Positions 1-8,855 of a DNA stretch of 64,000 bases are shown here, piece by piece (positions within the stretch are counted from its first letter, which is position 1; each line of letters starts with the position of its first letter). This DNA comes from JANPBY01 sp963851405. GTDB lineage: Bacteria; Actinomycetota; Actinomycetes; DATJPE01. Made by a program: the position numbers and the translations under genes. A model generated the notes under the pieces. The model saw only the letters and a program-made list of their open reading frames with translations, made no database searches and was not told the DNA's origin. The stretch lies in the NCBI GenBank assembly GCA_963851405.1, contig CAWKPB010000006.1, positions 376,023-440,022 on the forward strand. Direction: 5' to 3'.

Positions 1-44
1 TCGTCGTAGGTGCCGGGCTTGAAGATGAACTGGGCACAGATCAT
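1..44 (-). CDS. N-terminus of a truncated unknown protein
   Basis: An ATG on the minus strand at 44-42 opens a frame reading MICAQFIFKPGTYDD to the window edge. An AGGAG ribosome-binding site sits about eight bases upstream, so this is very likely a real gene start. Too few residues are present to name a family. The gene is divergent from the aminotransferase remnant on its right. Confidence 0.5.
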   Translation of the reverse strand, partial: MICAQFIFKPGTYD

Positions 45-448
45 GAGGGGCTCCTGGAGGTCGGTGGCGCAGACTACTCGCCGATGGGGCCGAGAAGGCA
101 TGAGACGGCTGCGGCTTCGGGGGTGCCCGCGGTGAGGCGTCGAGTTCAACAGGACGTGCCCTGTCGCGCGGCCAGATACTTGAGGTACGTGCATCGCCTC
201 GTCACGTAGCGGACTCCCGAGCTCGTGACGGAGCGTCGGCCCGCCGGCGAACCGCTCTCACGAACGTGGCGCCGCCCTCTGATCTTGACACCATGGCGTC
301 ATCCTCCCTGCGTCGGTCGATGAGACGGTCTGTCGCTGTGCAAGAGTGGCCCAGCGGCGAGATCGCCGCGTGATCCTAGACAGAGTGCCGGTCGTCGTCA
401 GACCCTCGGAAGAGGTTTGAGTTCGAGCAACCGGAAGGGTCGTGACCT
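45..448. other. Intergenic region without a recognisable gene
   Basis: This 404-bp stretch separates the truncated minus-strand gene from the aminotransferase remnant. Frames on both strands are arginine- and proline-rich and look non-coding. A perfect -35-like TTGACA at 285-290 has no convincing -10 hexamer 16 to 18 bases on. GGAAGGG near 433 is the ribosome-binding site of the next gene. Confidence 0.5.
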
Positions 449-1598
449 GTGACGGTGACCTCGCTGGTTCCGCGGGAGACATTTGCAGCGTTGCGGGGAT
501 CCGTCTACCTGAATCAGGCATCACTGGGCCTTGTTCCCCAGGTCTCGACCGAGGCGATGGTGCGTTTCGCTGTCGACGTCGCACAACACGGCAACGTCGC
601 TTCTGTCGGACGCGCAGGAGGCCGCGTCCTCGACGAGCTGCGAGCTGCAGCCGCCGCCGTTCTGGACGCCCCGGCGGGCTCGGTGGCGGTCGTGGGCGGC
701 GCCAGCGAGGCACTCGGGCAGCTGGCCGCGATCCTGGCGTCCCGCGGCCCGGCTCGGTCGTCCTGATCCGTACGGACTTCCCGAGCGTCACCTACCCCTG
801 GCTCGGCGCGCAGCAACGCCTGGGCACCACGCATCCGGTGGGTCGATGACCAACCATCGGACGGACCTCACCACGGGCGTGCTCGAAGCGATCCAGACGG
901 ACACATCGACGGTCTGCATCAGTGCCGTCCAGTACGCAACAGGCTCGGCCGTCGATGTCCACGAGATTGTCCGCCGGGCGCACCCGTCGGCGCAAAGGTG
1001 ATCGTTGACGTCACGCAGCTGGCGGGAGCCGCACCAGTGAGCATGCGCGACTGGGGCGCAGACGCCGTGGTGTGCAGCGGCTACAAGTGGCTGTCCGGGC
1101 ACGGCGGAGTGGCCCTGCTGGCCGTGGACGAGGAGCTGTCCCAAGAGACGCCGCATCTCGTCGGCTGGAAGGGAACGGCTGACCCCTTCGACTTCCGTGC
1201 CGACCAGCTGTCACTGGCCCCCGATGCCCGACGATTCGAGCTTTCGACGATGGCCTACGGTTCGGCGATCAGCCTCTCAACGTCCCTCGCCGTGTTGGCG
1301 GGACTCGGCATGCCGGCGATCGCCGACCACGCCGACGGCGCTGGCATCCGAGCTGGTCTCCCGCGTCGCGCCGCTGGGCTGGGCGCCCTTCCGTTCGCTG
1401 GAATCCAGCGCCTCCAGCCACCACATCATCTCCCTCCGGCACGCCACGCGCCGTGCCGAAGCGGTGCAGCGACTCCTCGCCGAGGCCGGCGTCGTGGTCA
1501 GTCCTCGCGGTGGCGGCCTTCGCGTCTCCCTGCACCACTACAACGACAGCAACGACATCACCGCGTTCGTCAACGCCCTCACTTTGCTCAGTGATTGA
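449..1598 (+). pseudogene. Class V aminotransferase (PLP-dependent), broken by indels
   Basis: Joining three reading frames gives a nearly full-length class V aminotransferase or cysteine-desulfurase-like enzyme of about 380 residues. It starts at GTG 449 after GGAAGGG. The N-terminal VYLNQASLGLVP, the active-site segment DAVVCSGYKWLSGHGG (Lys would bind PLP) and the C-terminal GGGLRVSLHHYNDSNDI are all recognisable. Frame changes of one base are needed near 751, 830, 862, 990 and 1345. Residues around each break remain conserved, so decay is recent or the indels are sequencing errors. As written it cannot make a full enzyme. A ridA-type gene follows about 215 bp downstream, a pairing that makes sense because RidA hydrolyses reactive enamines released by PLP enzymes. 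Confidence 0.8.
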
Positions 1599-1767
1599 CG
1601 GCTCGCACGTATCTCATCTGGGGCACAAGGCGACATCCCAGAGGCAGACATGCGCCGTTGATGGCGGAGGACCGGAACGCGCCCCATCGCCCGCGCCGAA
1701 GTGCCGTACGCCCTCGCTCAGAGAATCCGCTTCGACCATGCCCGCTCGCATCGAAGCCATACTCAAT

Positions 1768-1788
1768 CGCGACCGGAACCAGGTCGCG
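1768..1788. promoter_or_regulatory. Short inverted repeat upstream of ridA
   Basis: CGCGACC at 1768-1774 is the inverse of GGTCGCG at 1782-1788, separated by seven bases, 27 bp before the ridA start. It could be an operator or a leader hairpin. No T-tract follows, so it is not a typical terminator. The rest of 1599-1814 shows nothing recognisable. Confidence 0.25.
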
Positions 1789-1814
1789 CTTCTATGCGAT
1801 AGGGGATTCACCAC

Positions 1815-2162
1815 ATGGTCCGTGACATCGTGTCCACGCCCAAGGCAGCGGCGCCACCGCCGACGTACAGCCAAGCGGTCAAGGCCGCGGGACTGGTCTT
1901 CGTCTCGGGGACGGCCCCCGCCGACCCGGCCACAGGTGCCCTGATGGGTGAGACCATTCAGGAGCAGACACGGCAGTGTCTGATGAACGTCAGAGCCATT
2001 CTTGAATCGGCCGGCAGTTCGCTGGACAAGATCGTCAGCGCCACTGTGGTGCTCGCCGATGAAGACGACTTTGCTGGCATGAATGAGGAGTGGCTCCGGT
2101 GGTTCCCCTCGGATCCGCCGGCGCGTCAGGGCGCGAAGTTGCCCGTCCGAGTCCCGGTCTAA
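1815..2162 (+). CDS. ridA: RidA/YjgF-family enamine/imine deaminase, C-terminal frameshift
   Basis: The 115-residue product matches the RidA family, which hydrolyses 2-aminoacrylate and related imines released by PLP enzymes. Visible marks are the N-terminal YSQAVKAAGLVFVSGTAP, the central QTRQCLMNVRAILESAGSSLDKIV and the Arg in PPARQGAKLPV. AGGGG lies about nine bases before the ATG. The frame stops after VRVPV, but one extra base near 2157 would give VRVPGLKVSIAAIAEV and a stop at 2192-2194, the normal RidA ending. The last beta strand is therefore lost by a single-base deletion (CCGGT instead of CCGGGT), which may be genuine or a sequencing error. The adjacent aminotransferase has the same kind of damage. 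Confidence 0.8.
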   Translation: MVRDIVSTPKAAAPPPTYSQAVKAAGLVFVSGTAPADPATGALMGETIQEQTRQCLMNVRAILESAGSSLDKIVSATVVLADEDDFAGMNEEWLRWFPSDPPARQGAKLPVRVPV

Positions 2163-2330
2163 AGGTGTCCATCGCGGCGATCGCTGAGGTTTGAACACAC
2201 ACCGCCTGCCGACGAGGGGGCACGCCGTAAGCGCCGTTAGGGATCAGCAAGCCCGACCAAGATCCAGCAGTACCGCCCGCTCGACGTCTGTGTGGCGCAC
2301 GGCGACCTGGCGGTCCGGTCGGCCGCGGCT

Positions 2331-2390
2331 GAAGTGTCCGAAAGGAAAGGCCCCCGAGGCCGCGGAGCATCGCCGATTCGGACACTTCTG
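2331..2390. repeat. 60-bp inverted-repeat element, copy A
   Basis: GAAGTGTCCGAA at 2331-2342 is matched in reverse by TTCGGACACTTC near the right end, giving 12-bp arms around a GC-rich spacer. A second element with the same arms and almost the same length lies at 63484-63544. Copy A sits between the convergent 3' ends of ridA and terC, a position fitting a bidirectional terminator or a REP-like intergenic repeat. Confidence 0.65.
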
Positions 2391-2421
2391 CTCGAGCAGA
2401 AGCGCCGAACATCGGCCGCGG

Positions 2422-3402
2422 TTAGCTGGTTGCCTGGTTCCGCCCAGTCCGCAGAAGGCTCGCCATCGTGGTGATCACGAGCACACCAACGATCACCCCG
2501 AGCGACACGCTGATCGGGATGACCGGGGCCCAGGACACGGGCATTCCGCCGTTGATGAACGGCACGGAATTGGAGTGCAACGCCTCGAGGATCAGTTTGA
2601 CGCCGATGAATCCCAAAATGACGGCCAAGCCCACAGACAGATAGACCAATCGGTTCAGAAGGCCGCCGAGCAGGAAGTACAGATGCATCAGCCCCATGAG
2701 CGCGAACGCGTTGGCAGCGAAGACGAGGTAGGGCTCTTTCGTCAGCCCGAAGATCGCAGGGATGGAATCGAGAGCGAAAAGGATGTCGGTGGTCCCGATG
2801 GCGACCATGACTATGAGCATGGGCGTGAACATGCGAACGCCGTCGATGGTCGTCCGCAGATGGGCACCGTCGTAGTCCGGTGAGGTCGTGAATAGGCGTC
2901 GAGACAGCCGAAGCAGCGCGTTCTCCCGGAAGTCCTCCTCGTCGTCCTCCCCGTGTCGGAGCAGCTTCCACGCCGTGTAGATGAGGAAGGCCCCGAAGAA
3001 GTAGAAGACCCACGAATACCGCGCGATGGCGGCGGCACCCACCGCGATAAAGATTCCCCGAAAGACGAGCGCCAGCAGAATGCCCACCACGAGCACGGTC
3101 TGTTGCGCCCGCGCGGGTACCCGGAAGCGGGACATGATCAGAACAAAGACGAACAGGTTGTCGAGGCTGAGCGAGTATTCGGTCAGCCAGCCTGCATAGA
3201 ACTGACCCGCATAGGTCTGTCCGTAGGTCGACCAAAGCACGAGGCCGAAGCCGAGCGCGAGTGCCACGAAGAAGGCGACCCACAACGACGACTCGCGCAT
3301 CGTGGGGACGTGCGGGCGACGGGTCGACACCAGCAGGTCGATGCCGATGATCAAGAAAGCGCCAGCGATGGTGGCCACCCAAACGACCACGCTCACGTCC
3401 AC
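2422..3402 (-). CDS. TerC family integral membrane protein
   Basis: The 326-residue protein belongs to the TerC family of multi-pass membrane proteins, associated with tellurite resistance and, in some bacteria, metal (manganese) export. Around nine hydrophobic segments are visible. The family's two acidic intramembrane motifs are present: EYSLSLDNLFVF at about residues 75-86 and GTTDILFALDSIPAI at about 203-217. An acidic cytoplasmic loop (GEDDEEDF) lies near residue 150. Length is normal. It starts at ATG 3402, 67 bp downstream of uvrB, and may be read through from it. The substrate cannot be inferred from sequence alone. Confidence 0.88.
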   Translation of the reverse strand: MDVSVVVWVATIAGAFLIIGIDLLVSTRRPHVPTMRESSLWVAFFVALALGFGLVLWSTYGQTYAGQFYAGWLTEYSLSLDNLFVFVLIMSRFRVPARAQQTVLVVGILLALVFRGIFIAVGAAAIARYSWVFYFFGAFLIYTAWKLLRHGEDDEEDFRENALLRLSRRLFTTSPDYDGAHLRTTIDGVRMFTPMLIVMVAIGTTDILFALDSIPAIFGLTKEPYLVFAANAFALMGLMHLYFLLGGLLNRLVYLSVGLAVILGFIGVKLILEALHSNSVPFINGGMPVSWAPVIPISVSLGVIVGVLVITTMASLLRTGRNQATS

Positions 3403-3469
3403 GAAGAATCCGGTCCTTCCACGGCTGATCTGGGGCCAAGGCGGCCGGCGTGATCACCCTAGCCGCACG

Positions 3470-5575
3470 TCAGCGAACGCCTGCTGCGTCCATCCCGCGA
3501 AGTTCCTTCTTCAGTTCGCCGATCTCATCTCGGAGCCGGGCAGCCAGCTCGAATTGCAGGTCGGCGGCCGCGGCGTGCATCTGATCGGTGAGCTGCTGGA
3601 TCAGATCGGCGAGATCCGCCCGAGGCATCTCTGCTAGTTGGCGCGCGTGCCGACCCACGTCCGACCCTCGCCCAAGCCCGGGGACTACAGCCTTCCCACG
3701 ACTTTGCGAACGCCCGGAACCGAGCAGCGCCTCCGTGTCCGCGTCCTCGCGGGCGATGAGGTCGGTGATGTCAGCGATCTTCTTGCGCAGTGGCTGCGGG
3801 TCGACCCCGGCCTCCAGGTTGTAGGCCACCTGCTTCTCCCGGCGACGGTTCGTTTCTTCGATGGCCTGGGCCATCGAAGGAGTGATCTTGTCTGCATACA
3901 TGTGCACCTGCCCCGACACGTTGCGCGCCGCCCGCCCGATGGTCTGGATCAGCGAGGTGGCCGAGCGTAGGAATCCCTCCTTGTCGGCGTCGAGAATCGA
4001 GACCAACGAAACCTCGGGCAGATCGAGACCCTCACGGAGCAAGTTGATGCCCACGAGTACGTCGAACTCCCCCATGCGCAACTCACGCAGCAATTCGACT
4101 CGTCGCAACGTGTCGACCTCGCTGTGCAGATAGCGCACCCGTATCCCAAGCTCCAGGAGGTAGTCCGTGAGGTCTTCGGACATCTTCTTGGTGAGCGTGG
4201 TCACCAGGATCCGCTCGTGCTTGTCGGCCCGGTCTCTGATCTCATGCACAAGGTCGTCGATCTGCCCCTTGGTCGGTTTCACGACGACCTCCGGATCGAT
4301 CAGCCCCGTTGGCCGGATGATCTGCTCGACGAAGCCGTCGCCGCGGCCCAGCTCGTAGGGACCTGGGGTGGCCGACAGATAGACGGTCTGCCCGATTCGC
4401 TCGAGGAACTCGGCCCAGCGCAGCGGCCGGTTATCCATGGCCGACGGCAACCGAAACCCGTGATCGACCAGGGTCCGCTTGCGGCTCATGTCGCCCTCGT
4501 ACATGCCCCCGACCTGCGGGACCGTCACGTGGGACTCGTCGATGACCAGGAGGAAGTCCTCGGGGAAGTAGTCGAGCAGCGTGTGCGGCGGCGTTCCCTG
4601 GCCCCGGCCGTCAATGTGCCGGCTGTAGTTCTCGATCCCGCTGCAGGACCCCACCTGGCGCATCATCTCGATGTCGTATGTCGTGCGCATGCGCAGCCGT
4701 TGGGCCTCCAGCAACTTCCCCTGACGCTCCAACTCGGCCAGCCGCTCGGAGAGCTCGGACTCGATGCCGCCGATCGCGCGGTGCATCCGCTCAGGGCCGG
4801 CTACGTAGTGGCTCGCGGGAAAGACCCGGAGCTCGACATCCTCCGTGAGGACCTCGCCGGTGAGGGGATGCAGCGTCATCAGGCGCTCGACTTCGTCGCC
4901 GAACATCTCGATGCGAACGGCGTGCTCTTCGTAGACCGGGAAGATCTCGATGGTGTCGCCGCGGACCCGGAAGGTCCCGCGGGTGAAGGCCAGGTCGTTG
5001 CGCGTGTATTGCACGTCGACGAAACGCCGCAACAGCGCGTCGCGCTCCACCGTGTCCCCGATCCGCAAGGTGACACTTCGCTCGAGGTACTCCTGCGGCG
5101 TCCCCAGCCCATAGATGCAAGAAACGCTCGCGACCACCACGACATCGCGTCGAGTGAGCAGGCTGTTGGTCGCAGAATGCCTCAGCCGCTCGACCTCGTC
5201 GTTGATCGAGGAGTCCTTCTCGATGTAGGTGTCGGTCTGCGGGACGTACGCCTCCGGCTGGTAGTAGTCGTAGTAGCTCACGAAATACTCGACTGCGTTG
5301 TTGGGCAGCAGCTCGCGAAACTCATTGGCCAGTTGGGCGGCCAACGTCTTGTTGGGTGCCAGCACCAGAGTGGGACGCTGCAGACGTTCCACGAGCCACG
5401 CGGTTGTCGCGGACTTCCCGGTGCCGGTCGCCCCGAGGAGGACCACGTCCTTCTCCCCGGCCTCGATCCGGCGCTGAAGCTCGTCGATGGCTTCGGGCTG
5501 GTCTCCGGAAGGGCTGAAGTCGGCCACGACCTCAAAGGGCGCCACCGTACGAACGAGCTCGTTGACCGGTCTCAT
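3470..5575 (-). CDS. uvrB: Excinuclease ABC subunit B (UvrB)
   Basis: UvrB is the DNA-damage-verifying helicase of nucleotide excision repair; it is loaded by UvrA and recruits UvrC. The 701-residue length is usual. The Walker A GATGTGKSAT is at about residues 48-57, the damage-probing beta-hairpin YYDYYQPEAYVP at about 101-112, and the DEAD-like box reads VIDESHVTVPQ. The C-terminal UVR domain (LIQQLTDQMHAAAADLQFE and following), which contacts UvrC, is intact. The ATG at 5575 gives the usual actinobacterial N-terminus MRPVNELVRTVAPFEV. It follows coaE with a 41-bp gap; rpsA-coaE-uvrB is a conserved actinobacterial order. Confidence 0.98.
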   Translation of the reverse strand: MRPVNELVRTVAPFEVVADFSPSGDQPEAIDELQRRIEAGEKDVVLLGATGTGKSATTAWLVERLQRPTLVLAPNKTLAAQLANEFRELLPNNAVEYFVSYYDYYQPEAYVPQTDTYIEKDSSINDEVERLRHSATNSLLTRRDVVVVASVSCIYGLGTPQEYLERSVTLRIGDTVERDALLRRFVDVQYTRNDLAFTRGTFRVRGDTIEIFPVYEEHAVRIEMFGDEVERLMTLHPLTGEVLTEDVELRVFPASHYVAGPERMHRAIGGIESELSERLAELERQGKLLEAQRLRMRTTYDIEMMRQVGSCSGIENYSRHIDGRGQGTPPHTLLDYFPEDFLLVIDESHVTVPQVGGMYEGDMSRKRTLVDHGFRLPSAMDNRPLRWAEFLERIGQTVYLSATPGPYELGRGDGFVEQIIRPTGLIDPEVVVKPTKGQIDDLVHEIRDRADKHERILVTTLTKKMSEDLTDYLLELGIRVRYLHSEVDTLRRVELLRELRMGEFDVLVGINLLREGLDLPEVSLVSILDADKEGFLRSATSLIQTIGRAARNVSGQVHMYADKITPSMAQAIEETNRRREKQVAYNLEAGVDPQPLRKKIADITDLIAREDADTEALLGSGRSQSRGKAVVPGLGRGSDVGRHARQLAEMPRADLADLIQQLTDQMHAAAADLQFELAARLRDEIGELKKELRGMDAAGVR

Positions 5576-5616
5576 CCGGACACCGTACGACTCCGCACCG
5601 ACAGTCGCCTCACGCG

Positions 5617-6210
5617 TCAGGCCGAGGCTGCGACGAGCTCTCGCCAGAGGGATTCGACAGCGCCCTCCAGGACGTCGAGCTCGACGGCGTTGTCGACGAC
5701 GTAGTCGGCGGCTGCTAACCGGGAGGTGCGACTGGCCTGATGGCTCATCCGCGCTCGAATATCGGCCTCGGTCAGCCCTCGGTCCGACAGCCGCTCAACC
5801 CGGACCTCGTCGGGTGCATCCACGACAACCACCACGTCATAGGCACCCTCCATGTCGTTTTCCACGAGCAGGGGGATGTCGAAGACGACAACCGCGTCTT
5901 CGGGTAGATCAGCAACGAGAGCCGCCGTTTGTGCCGCAACTACCGGGTGGACGATGGCGTTGAGCGACCGAAGCTGCTCGGCATCGCCGAAAACACGCTC
6001 GGCAAGACGGGAGCGGTCCAAGCTGCCATCGGCGGCTAGGACCTCGGCGCCGAAGGTTTCCACGACCGCCGCCAAACCCTCGCTGCCGGGCGCTACGGCA
6101 TCCCGGGCTAGACGGTCCGCATCGATGATCGTGGCACCGAGGCGCCGGAGCAGCTCGGCCACGGTGGACTTCCCCGCGCCGATGCCGCCCGTCAGGCCAA
6201 CCCGAAGCAT
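5617..6210 (-). CDS. coaE: Dephospho-CoA kinase
   Basis: CoaE catalyses the last step of coenzyme A synthesis, ATP-dependent phosphorylation of the 3'-hydroxyl of dephospho-CoA. The P-loop GLTGGIGAGKST is at the extreme N-terminus, followed by the family's IIDADRLARD, the central VFDIPLLVEND and the lid RMSHQASRTSR. The ATG at 6210 (MLRVGLTGG) is preferred to a TTG six codons upstream because GGGTGACGGG precedes it at ribosome-binding distance and homologues start there. The product is 197 residues, usual for the family, and lies between rpsA and uvrB. Confidence 0.96.
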   Translation of the reverse strand: MLRVGLTGGIGAGKSTVAELLRRLGATIIDADRLARDAVAPGSEGLAAVVETFGAEVLAADGSLDRSRLAERVFGDAEQLRSLNAIVHPVVAAQTAALVADLPEDAVVVFDIPLLVENDMEGAYDVVVVVDAPDEVRVERLSDRGLTEADIRARMSHQASRTSRLAAADYVVDNAVELDVLEGAVESLWRELVAASA

Positions 6211-6235
6211 CCCGTCACCCTGCCCCAACCCGGCT

Positions 6236-6290
6236 GAGGGTGACGTTAGGTACGCGACACGCGGCGCGCCGCGTACGTTTCGTCACCCTC
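6236..6290 (-). terminator. Long hairpin between rpsA and coaE
   Basis: GAGGGTGACG at 6236-6245 pairs with CGTCACCCTC at 6281-6290. The loop contains further self-complementary sequence (GTACGCG with CGCGTAC). It begins 16 bp after the rpsA stop codon. No T-run follows, as is common in high-GC actinobacteria. It may terminate or attenuate rpsA transcription before coaE. Confidence 0.55.
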
Positions 6291-6305
6291 TGCGGGGTGG
6301 GAGGG

Positions 6306-7811
6306 TCATTCGGACTCGGCCAACTTCTCGCGCAGTGCAGCCAACGCCTCATCGGAAGCCAGGGTCCCCTCGGACGCGGGAGCCTCCTCCGCCTCGGCGG
6401 CCGGCGCCTCGGTCTCCGAGGAATAGGTCGATGCGGTCTCTGCCTCCTTGGCAGCCACTGCCTCGGCCTTCTGAGCCTCGACGATCTGAACCTGGTGAGC
6501 CTCGTGACGCTGAGCGGCCACGGCGTACTGCCGCTCCCACTCCGCCTGAGCCTCTTCGTGGCCCGGCAACCACTCTCCGGTCTCGGGGTCAAACCCATCC
6601 GGGTAGATGTAGTTGCCCTGCTCGTCGTACGAGGCGGCCATGCCGTACAGGGTGGGGTCGAACTCGCCGGCGACTGCTTCGCCAATCGTTCCTTCGTTCG
6701 CCTGCTTGAGGCTCAGAGAGATCCGGCGGCGCTCGAGGTCGATGTCGATGACCTTGACGAACAGATCATCGTTGACCTGAACGACCTGCTCGGGAATCTC
6801 GACATGACGCTCGGCCAGTTCGGAGATGTGAACCAGGCCCTCGATGCCCTCGTCGACGCGTACGAACGCCCCGAAGGGCACCAGCTTCGTGACCTTGCCC
6901 GGCACGACCTGCCCGATCTGGTGGGTACGGGCGAACTGCTGCCACGGGTCTTCCTGAGTCGCCTTGAGCGACAGGGAGACGCGCTCGCGGTCCATGTCGA
7001 CGTCCAGGACCTCGACCGTGACTTCCTGGCCAACCTCGACGACCTCGGACGGGTGGTCGATGTGCTTCCAGGACAGCTCGGACACGTGCACCAGTCCGTC
7101 GACTCCCCCGAGGTCCACGAAGGCCCCGAAGTTGACGATGGAGGACACGACCCCGGGCCGTACCTGACCCTTCTGCAGGGTCGTCAGGAAATTCTGGCGA
7201 ACAGCCGACTGCGTCTGCTCCAGCCATGCGCGCCGAGACAGCACCACGTTGTTGCGGTTCTTGTCGAGCTCGATGATCTTCGCCTCGAGCTTTTGGCCGA
7301 CGTACGGCTGCAAGTCCCGCACGCGCCGCATCTCAACCAGCGATGCGGGTAGGAAGCCCCGCAGGCCGATGTCGAGGATCAGCCCGCCCTTGACGACCTC
7401 GATGACCGAGCCCTCGACGATGCCGTCCTCGTCCTTGATCTTCTCGATCGAGCCCCAGGCGCGCTCGTACTGGGCACGCTTCTTGGACAGGATCAGACGC
7501 CCCTCCTTATCCTCCTTCTGCAGGACCAGCGCCTCGACCTCATCGCCCACGGAAACGACCTCATTGGGGTCGACATCGTGCTTGATGGACAGTTCGCGAG
7601 ACGGGATGACGCCTTCGGTCTTGTAGCCGATGTCCAGGAGGACCTCGTCGCGGTCGACCTTGACGATGACTCCCTCGACGATGTCTCCGTCGTTGAAGTA
7701 CTTAATCGTCTCGTCGATCGCGGCCATGAAGTCTTCGGCGGTGCCGATGTCGTTGATGGCAACCTGGGGCGTGGGCTTTGCGGTGGGGGCGAGCTCAGTG
7801 ATGGACGTCAT
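6306..7811 (-). CDS. rpsA: 30S ribosomal protein S1
   Basis: Ribosomal protein S1 binds mRNA on the small subunit. The product is 501 residues with four S1 RNA-binding domains, starting near residues 40, 125, 210 and 295; typical cores are DIVEGVIVKV, GSVIEVVKGGLILDI, PGVVSSIVNFGAFVDLGG and PGKVTKLVPFGAFVRV. A C-terminal acidic, alanine/glutamate-rich tail follows a conserved linker (YDEQGNYIYPDGFDPETGEW), as in actinobacterial S1. The ATG at 7811 (MTSITELAPTAKP) is chosen over upstream frame extensions, which lack coding character. About 276 bp separate it from the divergent methyltransferase and must hold its promoter, but no clear -10/-35 pair is visible. Confidence 0.97.
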   Translation of the reverse strand: MTSITELAPTAKPTPQVAINDIGTAEDFMAAIDETIKYFNDGDIVEGVIVKVDRDEVLLDIGYKTEGVIPSRELSIKHDVDPNEVVSVGDEVEALVLQKEDKEGRLILSKKRAQYERAWGSIEKIKDEDGIVEGSVIEVVKGGLILDIGLRGFLPASLVEMRRVRDLQPYVGQKLEAKIIELDKNRNNVVLSRRAWLEQTQSAVRQNFLTTLQKGQVRPGVVSSIVNFGAFVDLGGVDGLVHVSELSWKHIDHPSEVVEVGQEVTVEVLDVDMDRERVSLSLKATQEDPWQQFARTHQIGQVVPGKVTKLVPFGAFVRVDEGIEGLVHISELAERHVEIPEQVVQVNDDLFVKVIDIDLERRRISLSLKQANEGTIGEAVAGEFDPTLYGMAASYDEQGNYIYPDGFDPETGEWLPGHEEAQAEWERQYAVAAQRHEAHQVQIVEAQKAEAVAAKEAETASTYSSETEAPAAEAEEAPASEGTLASDEALAALREKLAESE

Positions 7812-8087
7812 GCGGGTGGTTGCTCCGATGCGGACAGGGATCGGACGGTACGGCGCCGGGCGGCTTCGCACCATCAATGGACAATGATCGTTACGGCGCG
7901 CGGAGGACCCGTGGATCGGACGGCCCGGGTCGAGTCGAAGACAACAACCGTAGACAAGTTCGAGCGCAAGCCTGCTCGGTCTGAGACACACGCAAGGCCC
8001 ACAGCGCCGTTGCAGTCTACGTTTGCGCAGGTGAACGGGTCAATTGACGATGATCCCGGCGAGCCGAGCTGGGCCGGACGGCGCGCC

Positions 8088-8855
8088 ATGTCCACGTCCG
8101 AGGCCACGCGAGCCAGCCGGACGGGCTGGGACCGGATGGCCGAGACGTACCTAGCGGAGCATGGTCCGGCCCTGGGCGTGGCTTCGCTGCTGTGGGGGCC
8201 TGAGGGACTGCGCGAAGACACCGCTGGGCTCTTGGGCGAGCTGAGCGGCCAGCACGTTCTTGAGGTGGGGTGCGGCGGCGCGCAGGGAAGCCGCTACGTG
8301 CGCGCCAGGGGCGCCGTCGCGGTTGGCGTGGATCTATCCGGCCAGCAACTGCTGACCGCACGCGCTCTTGACCACGGCGAAGGGGTCGAGACACCCGTGG
8401 TCCAGGCCGATGCCCTTCGCCTGCCCTTTCGGAGTGCGTCGTTCGACTCGGCGTTCTCCGCCCACGGTGCCGTTGCCTTCGTCGCTGAGGTCGACGACCT
8501 GCATGTCGCCGTAGCCCGAGTTCTTCGCCCCGGCGGTGGCTGGGTGTTCTCAGTGAGCCATCCCATCCGCTGGTGCTTCCCCGACGATCCTGGCCCGGAT
8601 GGTTTGGCGGCCGTGTCTTCATATTGGGACGAGACGCCGTACGTGGAGTTGGCTGCTGACGGCCGCCCCATCTATGCCGAACACCACCGAACCATCGGCC
8701 ACCACATTCGCGCGCTGCGCGCCGCCGGCTTCACGATCGAGGACATCGTTGAGCCGGAGTGGAACCCGACCGTGACCACGACCTGGGGAGGCTGGTCACC
8801 GCTTCGCGGCGCAGTCATTCCCGGTACCGCCGTCTTCGTCGCGCGACGCGCCTAG
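8088..8855 (+). CDS. Class I SAM-dependent methyltransferase
   Basis: The 255-residue protein has a Rossmann-type methyltransferase core: motif I HVLEVGCGGAQGSRY at about residues 57-70, acidic loop VGVDLSGQQL, motif II QADALRLPFRSASFDSAFS and motif III RVLRPGGGWVFSVSHP. The C-terminal IRALRAAGFTIEDIVEPEW is typical of small-molecule methyltransferases of the UbiE/ubiquinone type. The substrate is unknown. The start at ATG 8088 (MSTSEATRAS) removes a non-coding-looking extension. It is divergent from rpsA, and its stop abuts the stop of the DUF3068 gene tail to tail (8855/8856). Confidence 0.88.
   Translation: MSTSEATRASRTGWDRMAETYLAEHGPALGVASLLWGPEGLREDTAGLLGELSGQHVLEVGCGGAQGSRYVRARGAVAVGVDLSGQQLLTARALDHGEGVETPVVQADALRLPFRSASFDSAFSAHGAVAFVAEVDDLHVAVARVLRPGGGWVFSVSHPIRWCFPDDPGPDGLAAVSSYWDETPYVELAADGRPIYAEHHRTIGHHIRALRAAGFTIEDIVEPEWNPTVTTTWGGWSPLRGAVIPGTAVFVARRA

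Noticed and set aside
285..313. TTGACA as promoter of the aminotransferase gene
   Set aside because: The -10 position (CTGCGT with 17-bp spacing) does not match any usual consensus.
4124..5704. Long plus-strand open frame (over 500 codons) opposite uvrB
   Set aside because: It is antisense to a fully conserved uvrB, has no family motif, and its composition reflects third-position GC bias of the real gene.
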